Shown piece after piece: positions 1 through 6,599 of a stretch of 64,000 bases of DNA (positions are counted from its first letter, which is position 1; every line of letters starts with the position of its first letter). The stretch comes from Gammaproteobacteria bacterium. GTDB lineage: Bacteria > Pseudomonadota > Gammaproteobacteria > Pseudomonadales > Cellvibrionaceae. The stretch spans positions 1-64,000 of the forward strand of contig SEBV01000004.1 in NCBI GenBank assembly GCA_004172865.1. The letters are read 5' to 3'. Both the position numbers and the translations under genes were made by a program. The notes below the pieces were generated by a model. The model did not search any database, was not told where the DNA came from, and saw nothing but the letters and a program-made list of their open reading frames with translations.

Positions 1-120
1 GTCGCTCAAGCATCGCACCTTCGGTGCTGGACAGTTTTTAAGTCGCGCTTTTGTGGTTTTGCTAAGCAAAAGTATTCCACAAAATCACAACTTAAAAACT
101 GCCGCTTAGCTCGGCGTTAG
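1..120 (+). repeat. attC1 (left edge cut by window)
   Basis: The attC of a cassette whose gene lies left of the window; only the first bases of R'' are missing. The left arm GTCGCTCAAGC pairs with the right arm GCTTAGCTCGGC, and the site ends in GCGTTAG at 114-120. The interior holds a small hairpin (GCACC/GGTGC) and a long one (CAGTTTTTAAGT with ACTTAAAAACTG, then TTTTGTGG with CCACAAAA). Confidence 0.9.
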
Positions 121-133
121 AAAGGAGTAAGCA

Positions 134-610
134 TTGAGCGTGATCGGTAGAGAATTTTTACTTTCTCGGCGCTTAAACTTAGGTGCTGCTACAATATATT
201 TTTTTTTAATGTTATCCGCAGTTTCGTACTTTGAAATTACAGGAAGAATGCTGAAAGGCGGACACATGCAAGTTCTTTTCGCATACTGCCCTGCGTTGTT
301 TTGTGCAAGTTTTTTTGGCTATCGTTTTGCGCATTGGTATGAAATTATTGAAAACGAAAAAAATGTATTAGAAATTATCGTGGCTCCTATTTGGATAATT
401 TTTTTATCCGTATCTTGCGCTAGTCTTTGCTGGGGTGTTTCATTTGAATTGTTTGAAAAATCAACAGGCTTTCACTTCTGGTCATATATATTTTTAGCCG
501 TTAACTCATCATTGGTGTTTTTGCATTCTACATGGCAAGTTTTATTGTTGGGTGGCATCGCGAGCTCACTATTAATAAATTGCCTAGCAAAGTTTCTAAC
601 AAGTCGCTGA
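134..610 (+). CDS. Cassette 1: unknown multi-pass membrane protein
   Basis: A 158-aa protein with no family I recognise. It starts at TTG 134, chosen because AGGAG at 123-127 sits six bases upstream and no ATG offers a better site. It has about four hydrophobic segments, near residues 17-33, 45-62, 80-102 and 112-150, so it is probably an inner-membrane protein. The stop lies inside attC2, typical of a compact cassette. The sequence is very T-rich, as expected for membrane proteins of AT-rich cassette DNA. Expression would depend on read-through from upstream cassettes or the integron promoter. Confidence 0.7.
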   Translation: MSVIGREFLLSRRLNLGAATIYFFLMLSAVSYFEITGRMLKGGHMQVLFAYCPALFCASFFGYRFAHWYEIIENEKNVLEIIVAPIWIIFLSVSCASLCWGVSFELFEKSTGFHFWSYIFLAVNSSLVFLHSTWQVLLLGGIASSLLINCLAKFLTSR

Positions 611-723
611 AGCACCGCGCACTGCGTGCGCTGGACAGTTTTTAAGTTGCGGTTTTGTGGTTTTGCTGCGCAAAAGTATTCCACAAAACCGCAACTTAAA
701 AACTGCCGCTTAGCTCGGCGTTA
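597..723 (+). repeat. attC2
   Basis: Complete attC ending cassette 1. The R'' box TTTCTAAC is the exact complement of the GTTAGAAA that opens cassette 1 at 116-123. Arms are GCTGAAGC and GCTTAGC. The inner hairpin GCGCACTGCGTGCGC and the long stem with TTTTGTGG/CCACAAAA are intact. Confidence 0.93.
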
Positions 724-745
724 TGCAAAAAAATGGAGCAGTGTA

Positions 746-1141
746 TTGTTTGAATATTTAAGTAGAAGCGGCATCCGTTGCTACTTATCAAATATTATAT
801 CTCTTGGCGTATATGGAGCTTGTTATGTTGTTGCGCGGGCCGAACAAGTTGGGAAAAAATCTAATGTTAATCGTCCAGGTTTTAAAAAGTCGGTTTTGCT
901 AACAATTATAACGTTGGGCATTTATCCTGCTGTCATGCTATCAATTTTGGCATTTGACTTGGGTCGAGTAACGGGTACAAATGTTGGTAATAAAGTTTTA
1001 CTGTTTAATGTTTTATCTTTAATAACCGCAGTTTTATCCGGCGGTCTGCTGGTTGTGGTATCTGTGCTTTTTTGGTCTTACGCCTTTCGGCAAGTTATTT
1101 TGGCAGAAAATGTAGCCCAAAAGAAAATCGAAATACTGTAG
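746..1141 (+). CDS. Cassette 2: small membrane protein with two ISLG(V/I)Y-type repeats
   Basis: The open frame runs back into attC2, but the real start is probably TTG 746, which has GGAG at 735-738 seven bases upstream; this gives 131 aa. Three hydrophobic stretches are visible. Two of them begin with similar motifs, IISLGVYGACY and IITLGIYPAVM, reminiscent of DUF4234-type membrane proteins, though the match is too weak to assign. The basic stretch between them suggests a cytoplasmic loop. The stop lies 24 bases before attC3. Function unknown. Confidence 0.6.
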   Translation: MFEYLSRSGIRCYLSNIISLGVYGACYVVARAEQVGKKSNVNRPGFKKSVLLTIITLGIYPAVMLSILAFDLGRVTGTNVGNKVLLFNVLSLITAVLSGGLLVVVSVLFWSYAFRQVILAENVAQKKIEIL

Positions 1142-1165
1142 TTATCGAGCATTAGGCAAAGCGCA

Positions 1166-1293
1166 TAACAAGTCGTTGCAGCATCAGTCGCTGCGCTCCT
1201 TGGACAGTTTTTAAGTCGCGGCTTTATGGTTTTGCTGCGCAAAAGTATTCCATAAAACCACAACTTAAAAACTGCCGCTGAACTCGGCGTTAG
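1166..1293 (+). repeat. attC3
   Basis: Complete attC of cassette 2. R'' GCATAAC complements GTTATGC at the left end of that cassette (720-726). This is the second arm type: TTGCAGC on the left pairs with GCTGAAC on the right, and the inner stem reads TTTTGCTGCGCAAAA. The long stem has TTTATGG paired with CCATAAA. Confidence 0.93.
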
Positions 1294-1305
1294 TTAAACA
1301 TATAA

Positions 1306-1626
1306 ATGGAATCTTTCTCGGTTCGTTGCATTTTTAAATGGGTCTCTAAAGCTGATCAAGTGCACAAGTATCTTTATGAGGAACGTATTACGCTATGGCA
1401 AGCTGAGAGTCTTGAGCAAGCCATTGAACTTGGCGAAAATGAAGCATTAGAATATTCAGACGAATCTTGTGAATTTTTGGGTTTATCTCAAGGTTATGCA
1501 ATGTTTGAGCTAGTTCAAGCAAATGGTATTGAAGTATTTTCCTTGCTTAGAGAAAGCAATCTAGAACCAGAACTATATTTGAAATCGTTTTTTGAATCGG
1601 GCTCAGAACGGCAGGGCAATGTTTAA
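1306..1626 (+). CDS. Cassette 3: DUF4288-like protein
   Basis: A 106-aa soluble protein. The pattern matches what I recall of DUF4288 proteins: an N-terminal strand with F.W, then YEERITLWQA, an acidic helix with repeated Glu (IELGENEALEY), and a C-terminal VFSLLRESNLEP.LYLKSFF. These proteins turn up in bacterial accessory DNA; their biochemical role is not known to me. ATG 1306 lies 12 bases after the attC3 GTTAG. The 76 bases after the stop hold an AATTGG/CCAATT repeat and no gene. Confidence 0.65.
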   Translation: MESFSVRCIFKWVSKADQVHKYLYEERITLWQAESLEQAIELGENEALEYSDESCEFLGLSQGYAMFELVQANGIEVFSLLRESNLEPELYLKSFFESGSERQGNV

Positions 1627-1702
1627 TAATTGGTGTGAGTAACCAATTAATAATTGGTTCTTTAAAGTCAAAGCAAACCAACTTCAAAATCAAAGGCATA
1701 CC

Positions 1703-1835
1703 TAACAAGTCGTTCCAGCATCACTTCGGCGCTTCGCGCCTACGTTGGACAGTTTTTAAGTTGCGGTTTTATGGTTTTGCTGCGCAAAAGTATTCCATAA
1801 AACCAACTTAAAAACTGCCGCTGAACTCGGCGTTA
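1703..1835 (+). repeat. attC4
   Basis: attC of cassette 3, with TTCCAGC/GCTGAAC arms and a long inner stem GGCGCTTCGCGCC. R'' is ACCTAAC while cassette 3 opens with GTTAGTT, so one of seven core bases no longer pairs. About three bases are missing from the right side of the long stem (AAAACCAACTT instead of AAAACCACAACTT). Confidence 0.92.
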
Positions 1836-1857
1836 TGCATGAAAATGGAAAATACAA

Positions 1858-2202
1858 ATGAATTGGCCGAATGATGCAGATGGAGCTGTTTTCCGCCTAT
1901 TAGTAAAGAACAATTGTGATTTTGAAAAAGAGTATGTCATAGATCTAAATTTAGATTTCGATCACTGGCCATTAACCGAAGAGGAAATATCGAATATAAA
2001 AGCATTATTTCCGAATGTCGAAATCGTAAATCCAGGGCCAGGTCAAGACATTGGTAATGGTGTCAATATTGGTTTTCTTCAATTTCAAGTTGTGAATAAA
2101 CTCAGCTATGAATACATAACGGAATTACAGGCAAGTGTTACAAAAAGCATTTCAAAGTATAAAGGGTGGTGTGACTCTTGGGGTGTTGGTGGCGGTGATT
2201 AA
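1858..2202 (+). CDS. Cassette 4: RraB-like (ribonuclease E inhibitor fold) protein
   Basis: A 114-aa acidic protein. The N-terminus WPNDADGAVFRLL, the following DFEKEYVIDLNLDF and the C-terminal GWCDSWGV fit the RraB / regulator of RNase E activity B fold, in which a small alpha/beta domain carries many acidic surface residues. Whether it touches RNase E is unknown; many cassette-borne members have unstudied roles. The start codon follows an A-rich stretch with GGAAAA. The stop lies 38 bases before attC5. Confidence 0.6.
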   Translation: MNWPNDADGAVFRLLVKNNCDFEKEYVIDLNLDFDHWPLTEEEISNIKALFPNVEIVNPGPGQDIGNGVNIGFLQFQVVNKLSYEYITELQASVTKSISKYKGWCDSWGVGGGD

Positions 2203-2239
2203 TACAAGCACTAAGTTTCGCCTCAGTGAGTTAAATGCA

Positions 2240-2369
2240 TAACAAGTCGTTCCAGCATCGCCACTGCGTGGCTGGACAGTTTTTAAGTCGCGGCTTTATG
2301 GTTTTGCTGCGCAAAAGTATTCCATAAAACCACAACTTAAAAACTGCCGCTGAACTCGACTCGGCGTTA
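2240..2369 (+). repeat. attC5
   Basis: attC of cassette 4. R'' TGCATAAC exactly complements GTTATGCA at the cassette's left end. The right arm contains a small duplication (CTCGACTCGG in place of CTCGG), which lengthens the L' region by five bases. Confidence 0.92.
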
Positions 2370-2384
2370 AATTGGTCTTTCTAA

Positions 2385-2786
2385 ATGGGCACTAACATAA
2401 CCGGATACATCGAAATTAATTCAATCAAAGAGTCTGATGAAGATATTTGGTTTGAGATTATTAAAATCGATGTTGTAGCGGAACGTAATTATGAAGTTTT
2501 TGGTAACTTGTTTGGTGTAAGGTCACAAGCTGGAGTTAATGCCTTAGCAGCGTCAAGAGGTATTCCAACGGGCACTTCCAATTCAAACAGTTTAATTTGT
2601 AAGTCTAATACATATGTTGGCCATACTTGGGCAAATTGGCGTGAGTTGAAGTTAGCTAAAAATCTAATTTACTCCAACTCTGAAATTTCTGGTTGGAACT
2701 TTATATTTGAAAGCATGGAAATCCTTTCAAAAAAGTACGGTGAAGAAAATGTTAGGTTGGTTGTCGCATTTGACAATTACGGGTGA
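2385..2786 (+). CDS. Cassette 5: hypothetical protein of the MGTxI-GYIE type
   Basis: A 133-aa soluble protein opening MGTNITGYIEI. This resembles a group of uncharacterised bacterial and phage proteins that begin MGTDI..YIE and continue with RNYEVFG.L.GVR and a Gly/Pro-rich loop (here GIPTGTSNSNS). The C-terminus ENVRLVVAFDN also fits that group. No catalytic motif can be named. ATG 2385 follows the attC5 GTTAAATTGG closely, and the stop is five bases before attC6, leaving almost no spare sequence. Confidence 0.6.
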   Translation: MGTNITGYIEINSIKESDEDIWFEIIKIDVVAERNYEVFGNLFGVRSQAGVNALAASRGIPTGTSNSNSLICKSNTYVGHTWANWRELKLAKNLIYSNSEISGWNFIFESMEILSKKYGEENVRLVVAFDNYG

Positions 2787-2790
2787 AATT

Positions 2791-2925
2791 TAACAAGTCG
2801 TTGCAGCATCACTCCGGCGCTTCGCGCCTACGTTGGACAGTTTTTAAGTCGCGGCTTTATGGTTTTGCTGCGCAAAAGTATCCCATAAAACCACAACTTA
2901 AAAACTGCCGCTGAACTCGGCGTTA
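2791..2925 (+). repeat. attC6
   Basis: attC of cassette 5. R'' AATTTAAC complements GTTAAATT at the cassette's left end. Arms are TTGCAGC and GCTGAAC. One base in the long stem loop differs from the others (GTATCCCATAAAA). Confidence 0.92.
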
Positions 2926-2938
2926 AGCCAAGGGAAAA

Positions 2939-3373
2939 ATGAACAACATCTTAAATAATGTACATACGTGGTTTCTTGATAAAATTAACTATGAAGGCGA
3001 GCTTGAGTTGTTTCTTGTCGAGGGGAAAAAAGGAAAACCAGAGCAACTTAAAATACTAGGTGCAGACCTTGGTATTGCCAGCCCTGTAAACACTGCTTCG
3101 GATAGCTCGTTAGTGAAAATCACTTTTGGAAATTATGTAACTTGGCAATGTGTGAATGAGTCATTTTCGGCGTTCAGTGAATATGAAGTTGGTGAGAAAG
3201 ACAGATTTTTTCAAGTTTTATCTACATCTAAATATCTAGATTATGTAAACGAAACTCATGGTTGGTATATTCATGTCATAGGCTCAGCTAAACATTTTAG
3301 AGTATGGACAGAAAACGAAGTTATTGAAGTAATTGCATTTGAAGACCCTAAAATTGAACTGGTAGAGGCTTAA
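2939..3373 (+). CDS. Cassette 6: hypothetical soluble protein
   Basis: A 144-aa acidic protein with no family I can name. Its C-terminal half has a distinctive aromatic/His string, HGWYIHVIGSAKHFRVWTEN, followed by EVIEVIAFEDP, suggesting a small conserved domain; the N-terminal half is beta-rich. No signal peptide or membrane segment. ATG 2939 follows AAGGGA. The TAA stop is itself the first three bases of attC7, so gene and recombination site are fused end to end. It could be an immunity-type or stress protein, but nothing in the sequence decides. Confidence 0.6.
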   Translation: MNNILNNVHTWFLDKINYEGELELFLVEGKKGKPEQLKILGADLGIASPVNTASDSSLVKITFGNYVTWQCVNESFSAFSEYEVGEKDRFFQVLSTSKYLDYVNETHGWYIHVIGSAKHFRVWTENEVIEVIAFEDPKIELVEA

Positions 3374-3503
3374 CAAGTCGTTGCAGCACCGCTCCGGCAC
3401 TTCGTGCCTGCGCTGGACAGTTTTTAAGTCGCGGTTTTATGGTTTGCTGCGCAATTGTTTCCACAAAACCACAACTTAAAAACTGCCGCTGAACTCGGCG
3501 TTA
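3371..3503 (+). repeat. attC7
   Basis: attC of cassette 6. R'' GGCTTAAC complements GTTAAGCC at the cassette start. The inner hairpin is GGCACTTCGTGCC. The apex differs from its siblings (GCAATTGTTTCC), and the long stem mixes TTTTATGG with CCACAAAA, leaving one non-Watson-Crick position. Confidence 0.92.
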
Positions 3504-3513
3504 GGCTAATAAC

Positions 3514-3801
3514 ATGAATGAACTTAATCTTTCACTGGAAGAATTAAAAGTCTTAGAGCAATATCGCAAGCTTTCCTTATCTAAGGCCAAAATAATTAAC
3601 TTATATGCTGTTGAAATAATTCCTCCAGCTATTTTAGTCGTTTTGGGTCTAGTTACAGGAAGAACCATTTTTTTCATTGGTCTTATATGTATCTTGGTTT
3701 TTTATAATATTCTTAGAGTTTATCGTCAAACTTCTTACAAAGAACATTTAAAGTCAATTGCTGAAAAAATTAGTTCGTATGTTTCGGCGCATAAGGCCTA
3801 A
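3514..3801 (+). CDS. Cassette 7: small two-helix membrane protein
   Basis: A 95-aa protein. A charged N-terminal helix (about residues 1-28) is followed by two hydrophobic segments (about 31-50 and 53-70) joined by a short turn with Gly-Arg, and then a basic C-terminal helix. This hairpin layout fits an inner-membrane protein with both ends in the cytoplasm. No family recognised. The ~100 bases between its stop and attC8 contain no further gene. Confidence 0.6.
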   Translation: MNELNLSLEELKVLEQYRKLSLSKAKIINLYAVEIIPPAILVVLGLVTGRTIFFIGLICILVFYNILRVYRQTSYKEHLKSIAEKISSYVSAHKA

Positions 3802-3903
3802 TTGGTTAAGTTTGTTTGTAGAATGTTTTTTCACTACATCGGTAGTTGTAAAGCATTAAAAATAAATGCTATTTAGTAACTTTGTGCCACTAAAAGCGTA
3901 GCC

Positions 3904-4030
3904 TAACAAATCGCTCAAGCATCGCGCACTTCGTGCGCTGGACAGTTTTTAAGTCGCGCTTTTGTGGTTTTGCTACGCAAAAGTATTCCACAAAATCACA
4001 ACTTAAAAACTGCCGCTTAGCTCGGCGTTA
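3904..4030 (+). repeat. attC8
   Basis: attC of cassette 7. R'' AGCCTAAC complements GTTAGGCT. The left arm is AATCGCTCAAGC (A in place of the usual G) with GCTTAGC on the right, and the inner hairpin is GCGCACTTCGTGCGC. Confidence 0.92.
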
Positions 4031-4039
4031 GCACTAATT

Positions 4040-4351
4040 ATGAATATCAAACTTAAAAGTAATTTAGTTTTCGCGATGGTCTTTACTAGCGCAATTGGGA
4101 TGGCAGTGCTTGGCTTTTATCTAGCAAAAACTTCGTATGATTTGTGGGCGTATGGTGTGGAAAAGGAAGCTCACATTATTAAATATGAATACTCAAACTA
4201 TCACGGAAAAGCAGGTAATACATATAGCTACCAAATTGAAATTGGTGGCGAAATAATCAGCAATGATTTTAAGTTAAAACTGGAGGAAGGCCGGACATAC
4301 ATTGTTGTAGTTCTAGGTAATAATAGTGAAATAATGCTTGGGAAAAAGTAG
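4040..4351 (+). CDS. Cassette 8: single-pass membrane protein with small beta domain
   Basis: A 103-aa protein with one N-terminal membrane segment (about residues 10-30) and then a beta-rich region (KEAHIIKYEYSNYHGK..TYSYQIEIGGEII). The layout resembles DUF3592-type proteins, where a membrane anchor carries a small extracytoplasmic domain. The match is by layout only. ATG 4040 lies 13 bases after the attC8 GTTA. Confidence 0.55.
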   Translation: MNIKLKSNLVFAMVFTSAIGMAVLGFYLAKTSYDLWAYGVEKEAHIIKYEYSNYHGKAGNTYSYQIEIGGEIISNDFKLKLEEGRTYIVVVLGNNSEIMLGKK

Positions 4352-4381
4352 CCAACTTTATTTAAAACATTCGTTGCATAT

Positions 4382-4495
4382 ATGGGCAATACGTTAATGG
4401 CGTATCTATGCATTGCAATGTATTTATTCTTTATTATTTTCTTGCCTAGAGCTCTTATTGAACTTTGGCAAAAAAGAAATAACCTTTACACTTAG
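4382..4495 (+). CDS. Possible 37-aa membrane peptide in the tail of cassette 8
   Basis: An ATG-to-TAG frame after the main gene of cassette 8 encodes a short N-terminus, one strongly hydrophobic segment (AYLCIAMYLFFIIFLP) and a basic tail (WQKRNN), the layout of small single-pass membrane peptides. It fills the space between the main gene and attC9. No Shine-Dalgarno sequence is obvious upstream, so translation is uncertain. It may be a second cassette gene or a displaced C-terminal part of another. Confidence 0.3.
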   Translation: MGNTLMAYLCIAMYLFFIIFLPRALIELWQKRNNLYT

Positions 4496-4506
4496 TTGTC
4501 TAATGC

Positions 4507-4547
4507 TAACAAGTCGCTCAAGCATCAGTCGCTGCGCTCCTTGGACA
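4507..4547 (+). repeat. attC9, left half only (truncated)
   Basis: R'' and the left arm (TAACAAGTCGCTCAAGC) and the small hairpin up to TTGGACA are present. The sequence then passes straight into a gene at 4551. The long stem, right arm and GTTA junction are missing. R'' ATGCTAAC still matches the left end of cassette 8 over seven bases (GTTAGCA). The site cannot fold into an attC, so cassettes 8 and 9 can only move together. Confidence 0.85.
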
Positions 4548-4550
4548 AGA

Positions 4551-4961
4551 ATGTCGTCACTAAAGCCATTAAAGTCTGTTGCTCATAGCCTTGCTCATTA
4601 TTTTGCAAGCACTCTAAACTATTGGGGTAATGACTATGCAATAAATCATTTGGCTAGAATTGCAAAATCAAGTAATACATCGAAAGTCGAATTGGACGTT
4701 TTAAATTCAAACGTGACACCCGAACTAGCAGAATTGGGTTTGGTTACGGAAATGGTAGTGCATCTAAAAAGCAAGCTTGAATCAATTTTAGAAAAAGAAG
4801 CTATATCTATAAGTTTATTAAGTTCAGTTAAAATTACGTATTCTTTTGACTCACCTAGTCATGATTTAATATATGAATTGCCAACATACGAGTGTGTTTC
4901 AAAAATATCAACTTTCAGTGGTAGAAAATACGAAGCATTTCTTACAGAAACTAGCAATTAA
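4551..4961 (+). CDS. Cassette 9: hypothetical protein, 5' side altered by cassette fusion
   Basis: The reading frame stays open back to 4413 through the half attC9, but that part is not gene-like. ATG 4551, just after the broken attC, gives 136 aa that look coherent (SLKPLKSVAHSLAHYF, then NYWGNDYAINHLAR). No SD is evident, since the upstream region was deleted. The C-terminal half is acidic with an extended beta region. Function unknown. The true N-terminus could have been longer before the deletion. Confidence 0.5.
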   Translation: MSSLKPLKSVAHSLAHYFASTLNYWGNDYAINHLARIAKSSNTSKVELDVLNSNVTPELAELGLVTEMVVHLKSKLESILEKEAISISLLSSVKITYSFDSPSHDLIYELPTYECVSKISTFSGRKYEAFLTETSN

Positions 4962-4968
4962 AGCTCTC

Positions 4969-5095
4969 TAACAAGTCGTTCCAGCATCGCACACTTCGTG
5001 CGCTGGACAGTTTTCAAGTCGCGTTTTTGTGGTTTTGCTACGCAAAAGGCTCCCACAAAACCACAACTTAAAAACTGCCGCTTAGCTCGACGTTA
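4969..5095 (+). repeat. attC10 (mixed arms)
   Basis: attC of cassette 9. The left arm is of the TTCCAGC type but the right arm is GCTTAGCTCGACG, which belongs with CTCAAGC. The arms therefore pair less well than in other sites. R'' CTCTCTAAC predicts that cassette 9 once opened with GTTAGAGAG, which is no longer present. Confidence 0.88.
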
Positions 5096-5142
5096 TATTG
5101 GGCGTAAAATTTAAAATAGTCGTAAATATAAAAAGAAGTATT

Positions 5143-5466
5143 ATGAAAAATCGTGTTATGGCATTTCTATCTGTTTCTTCAATATTGCTTTCTTTGGGGG
5201 TTCACGCCAGTGAATCCGTAGTGAAAGAATCAAAACCTATCGGTACGGCTCAATCACTATCAAAAGAAGATATTCAAAAAGGTATTGAGAATGGCTCGCT
5301 TTGCACTGACGCGAAAGGGTTAGCAAATTCTCGCGGCGCTATAATAGAACAACATGGTAAGTTCTATCGTTGCGTAAAGGCTTATGGTGAAAACTTCACT
5401 GAAAATAAAAAATTGGTTTGGGTTGAGCTGACTATGAGAAATGGCGAAGCCGTAACTGCTGACTAA
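5143..5466 (+). CDS. Cassette 10: small secreted protein, DUF1496-like
   Basis: The frame is open from 5098, but ATG 5143 with an AAGAAG site gives a clear signal peptide: MKNRVMAFLSVSSILLSLG followed by VHA-SES, cleavage likely after Ala. The 107-aa product would be periplasmic. The mature part has two cysteines (GSLCTDAKG..., KFYRCVKAYG) around a SRGAIIEQHG segment, which recalls the small DUF1496 proteins (C...YS.GA....G....C). That is a suggestion, not an assignment. The stop is 71 bases before attC11. Confidence 0.6.
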   Translation: MKNRVMAFLSVSSILLSLGVHASESVVKESKPIGTAQSLSKEDIQKGIENGSLCTDAKGLANSRGAIIEQHGKFYRCVKAYGENFTENKKLVWVELTMRNGEAVTAD

Positions 5467-5537
5467 TTTGTATTGTGCAATTCTAAAGTGCGTAAATTCG
5501 CATTATTACTTTGGCGTAGTGGCCTCAAAAGCTAATA

Positions 5538-5664
5538 TAACAAATCGCTCAAGCACCGCACACTTCGTGTGCTGGACAGTTTTTAAGTCGCGCTTTTGTG
5601 GTTTTGCTACGCAAAAGTATTCCACAAAATCACCACTTAAAAACTGCCGCTTAGCTCGGCTTTA
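5538..5664 (+). repeat. attC11 with mutated R' junction
   Basis: attC of cassette 10. R'' AATATAAC complements GTTATATT at the cassette start. The junction that should read GGCGTTATGC reads GGCTTTATGC, so the G next to the integrase cleavage point is T. The R'' of the next attC (GCATAAC) shows the original was GTTATGC. Arms and stems are otherwise normal. Confidence 0.9.
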
Positions 5665-5683
5665 TGCAATGGAGAAAGCTAGA

Positions 5684-6094
5684 ATGTGCCTCGCAGTGTA
5701 TATAGGAAGTGAAATTGAGCTTAAAGAAAATGCATGGAATAAAAACGAACCTAATTTCTATATTGAAGCAGTTCCATCCGCAAATAATGTTCGTAAGCAA
5801 TTTTCTACAACTCATGTCTATTACGCAGGCTCACATGAGGGCTGCGGTTGTGGCTTTTTCAAAGAAGCAAGAGAACCGGAAGAATTTGAGAATGTGCAAG
5901 AGAATTACAAAAATCTAGCGTTAACAATAAAAAATGCAGTTGAAGCTGGCAGAAAAATTCAATTATTTTCCTGCTGGGAGGGTGACCAAGCTAAACAGCC
6001 AGAAATTAAAGTTTCAATTGGTCTTTCTGAAATAGTAAATCCTGAATTTGAATTTAAAGAACTTAAGTTTCTAAATGTAGTTAGTAATGCATAA
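5684..6094 (+). CDS. Cassette 11: hypothetical protein with GCGCGF cysteine motif
   Basis: ATG 5684 (MCLAVYIGSE) is preferred over the in-frame ATG 5669 because GGAG at 5671-5674 lies about nine bases upstream; the product is 136 aa. The central motif VYYAGSHEGCGCGFF, with HEGCGCG, looks like a metal-binding or redox loop. The N-terminal MCLAVY followed by an acidic/aromatic region fits a group of uncharacterised proteins I recall by sequence but not by name. No signal peptide. The stop TAA overlaps the start of attC12. Confidence 0.6.
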   Translation: MCLAVYIGSEIELKENAWNKNEPNFYIEAVPSANNVRKQFSTTHVYYAGSHEGCGCGFFKEAREPEEFENVQENYKNLALTIKNAVEAGRKIQLFSCWEGDQAKQPEIKVSIGLSEIVNPEFEFKELKFLNVVSNA

Positions 6095-6216
6095 CAAGTC
6101 GCTCAAGCATCGCCACTTCGTGGCTGGACAGTTTTTAAGTCGCGCTTTTGTGGTTTTGCTACGCAAAAGTATTTCACAAAAGTGCAACTTAAAATCTGCA
6201 GCTGAACTTGACGTTA
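6092..6216 (+). repeat. attC12 (diverged, mixed arms)
   Basis: attC of cassette 11. The left half is of the CTCAAGC type with hairpin GCCACTTCGTGGC. The right half is diverged (AACTTAAAATCTGCAGCTGAAC then TTGACGTTAG), and the stem partner TTTCACAAAA no longer matches TTTTGTGG perfectly. R'' TGCATAAC complements the ancestral left end of cassette 11. Confidence 0.88.
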
Positions 6217-6236
6217 GCATGGCCCAATGTAGAGAT

Positions 6237-6476
6237 ATGAACAAAACTAAAAGAGAGCGCATAAACTTTTTTATATACGCAATAATTGTTTATCCAATTT
6301 ATTACATTGGAGCAATGTTTATTGCGGCAATAGTTCTATATTATCTTTTAGGATGGAACATTGCTCAGGCCAAAAATGCATTTTTAGTAACATCAATTGT
6401 AATGGGGTTAGGCTGCTACGTAATTCACTTTAAACTGTTCGCACATGCATTTTATGAGGCGTTTCTGAGAAAGTAA
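6237..6476 (+). CDS. Cassette 12: small membrane protein
   Basis: A 79-aa protein from ATG 6237 (AGAGA upstream). ATG 6219, adding MAQCRD, is the alternative. A basic start (NKTKRERINF) is followed by a long hydrophobic region, about residues 10-35, and a second segment near 45-65, giving a two-pass inner-membrane protein. No family recognised. It is the last intact cassette gene before the truncated attC13. Confidence 0.55.
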   Translation: MNKTKRERINFFIYAIIVYPIYYIGAMFIAAIVLYYLLGWNIAQAKNAFLVTSIVMGLGCYVIHFKLFAHAFYEAFLRK

Positions 6477-6599
6477 TATTTAATGTGTTTCAATAAAAAC
6501 TATTGAAGCTGCACGTTTTAAAATGCTTTCAGTAATGTAGTACACGGTATGTTTTTAAAAGCGCGCTCTTTTAAGCTGTTGCGTTAAAAAACAAAATGC

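Noticed and set aside
626..745. Reading frame of cassette 2 extending back into attC2
   Set aside because: The codons come from the attC sequence itself and recur in the same form at other attC sites; an SD-supported start lies at 746.
4413..4550. N-terminal extension of the cassette 9 protein
   Set aside because: It is read through the tail of cassette 8 and the half attC9, so it is a chance open frame created by the deletion.
1..6216. CRISPR-like regularly spaced repeats
   Set aside because: Units are ~130 bp, have inverted-repeat structure and flank genes of different lengths; no short direct repeats with spacers occur. They are attC sites.
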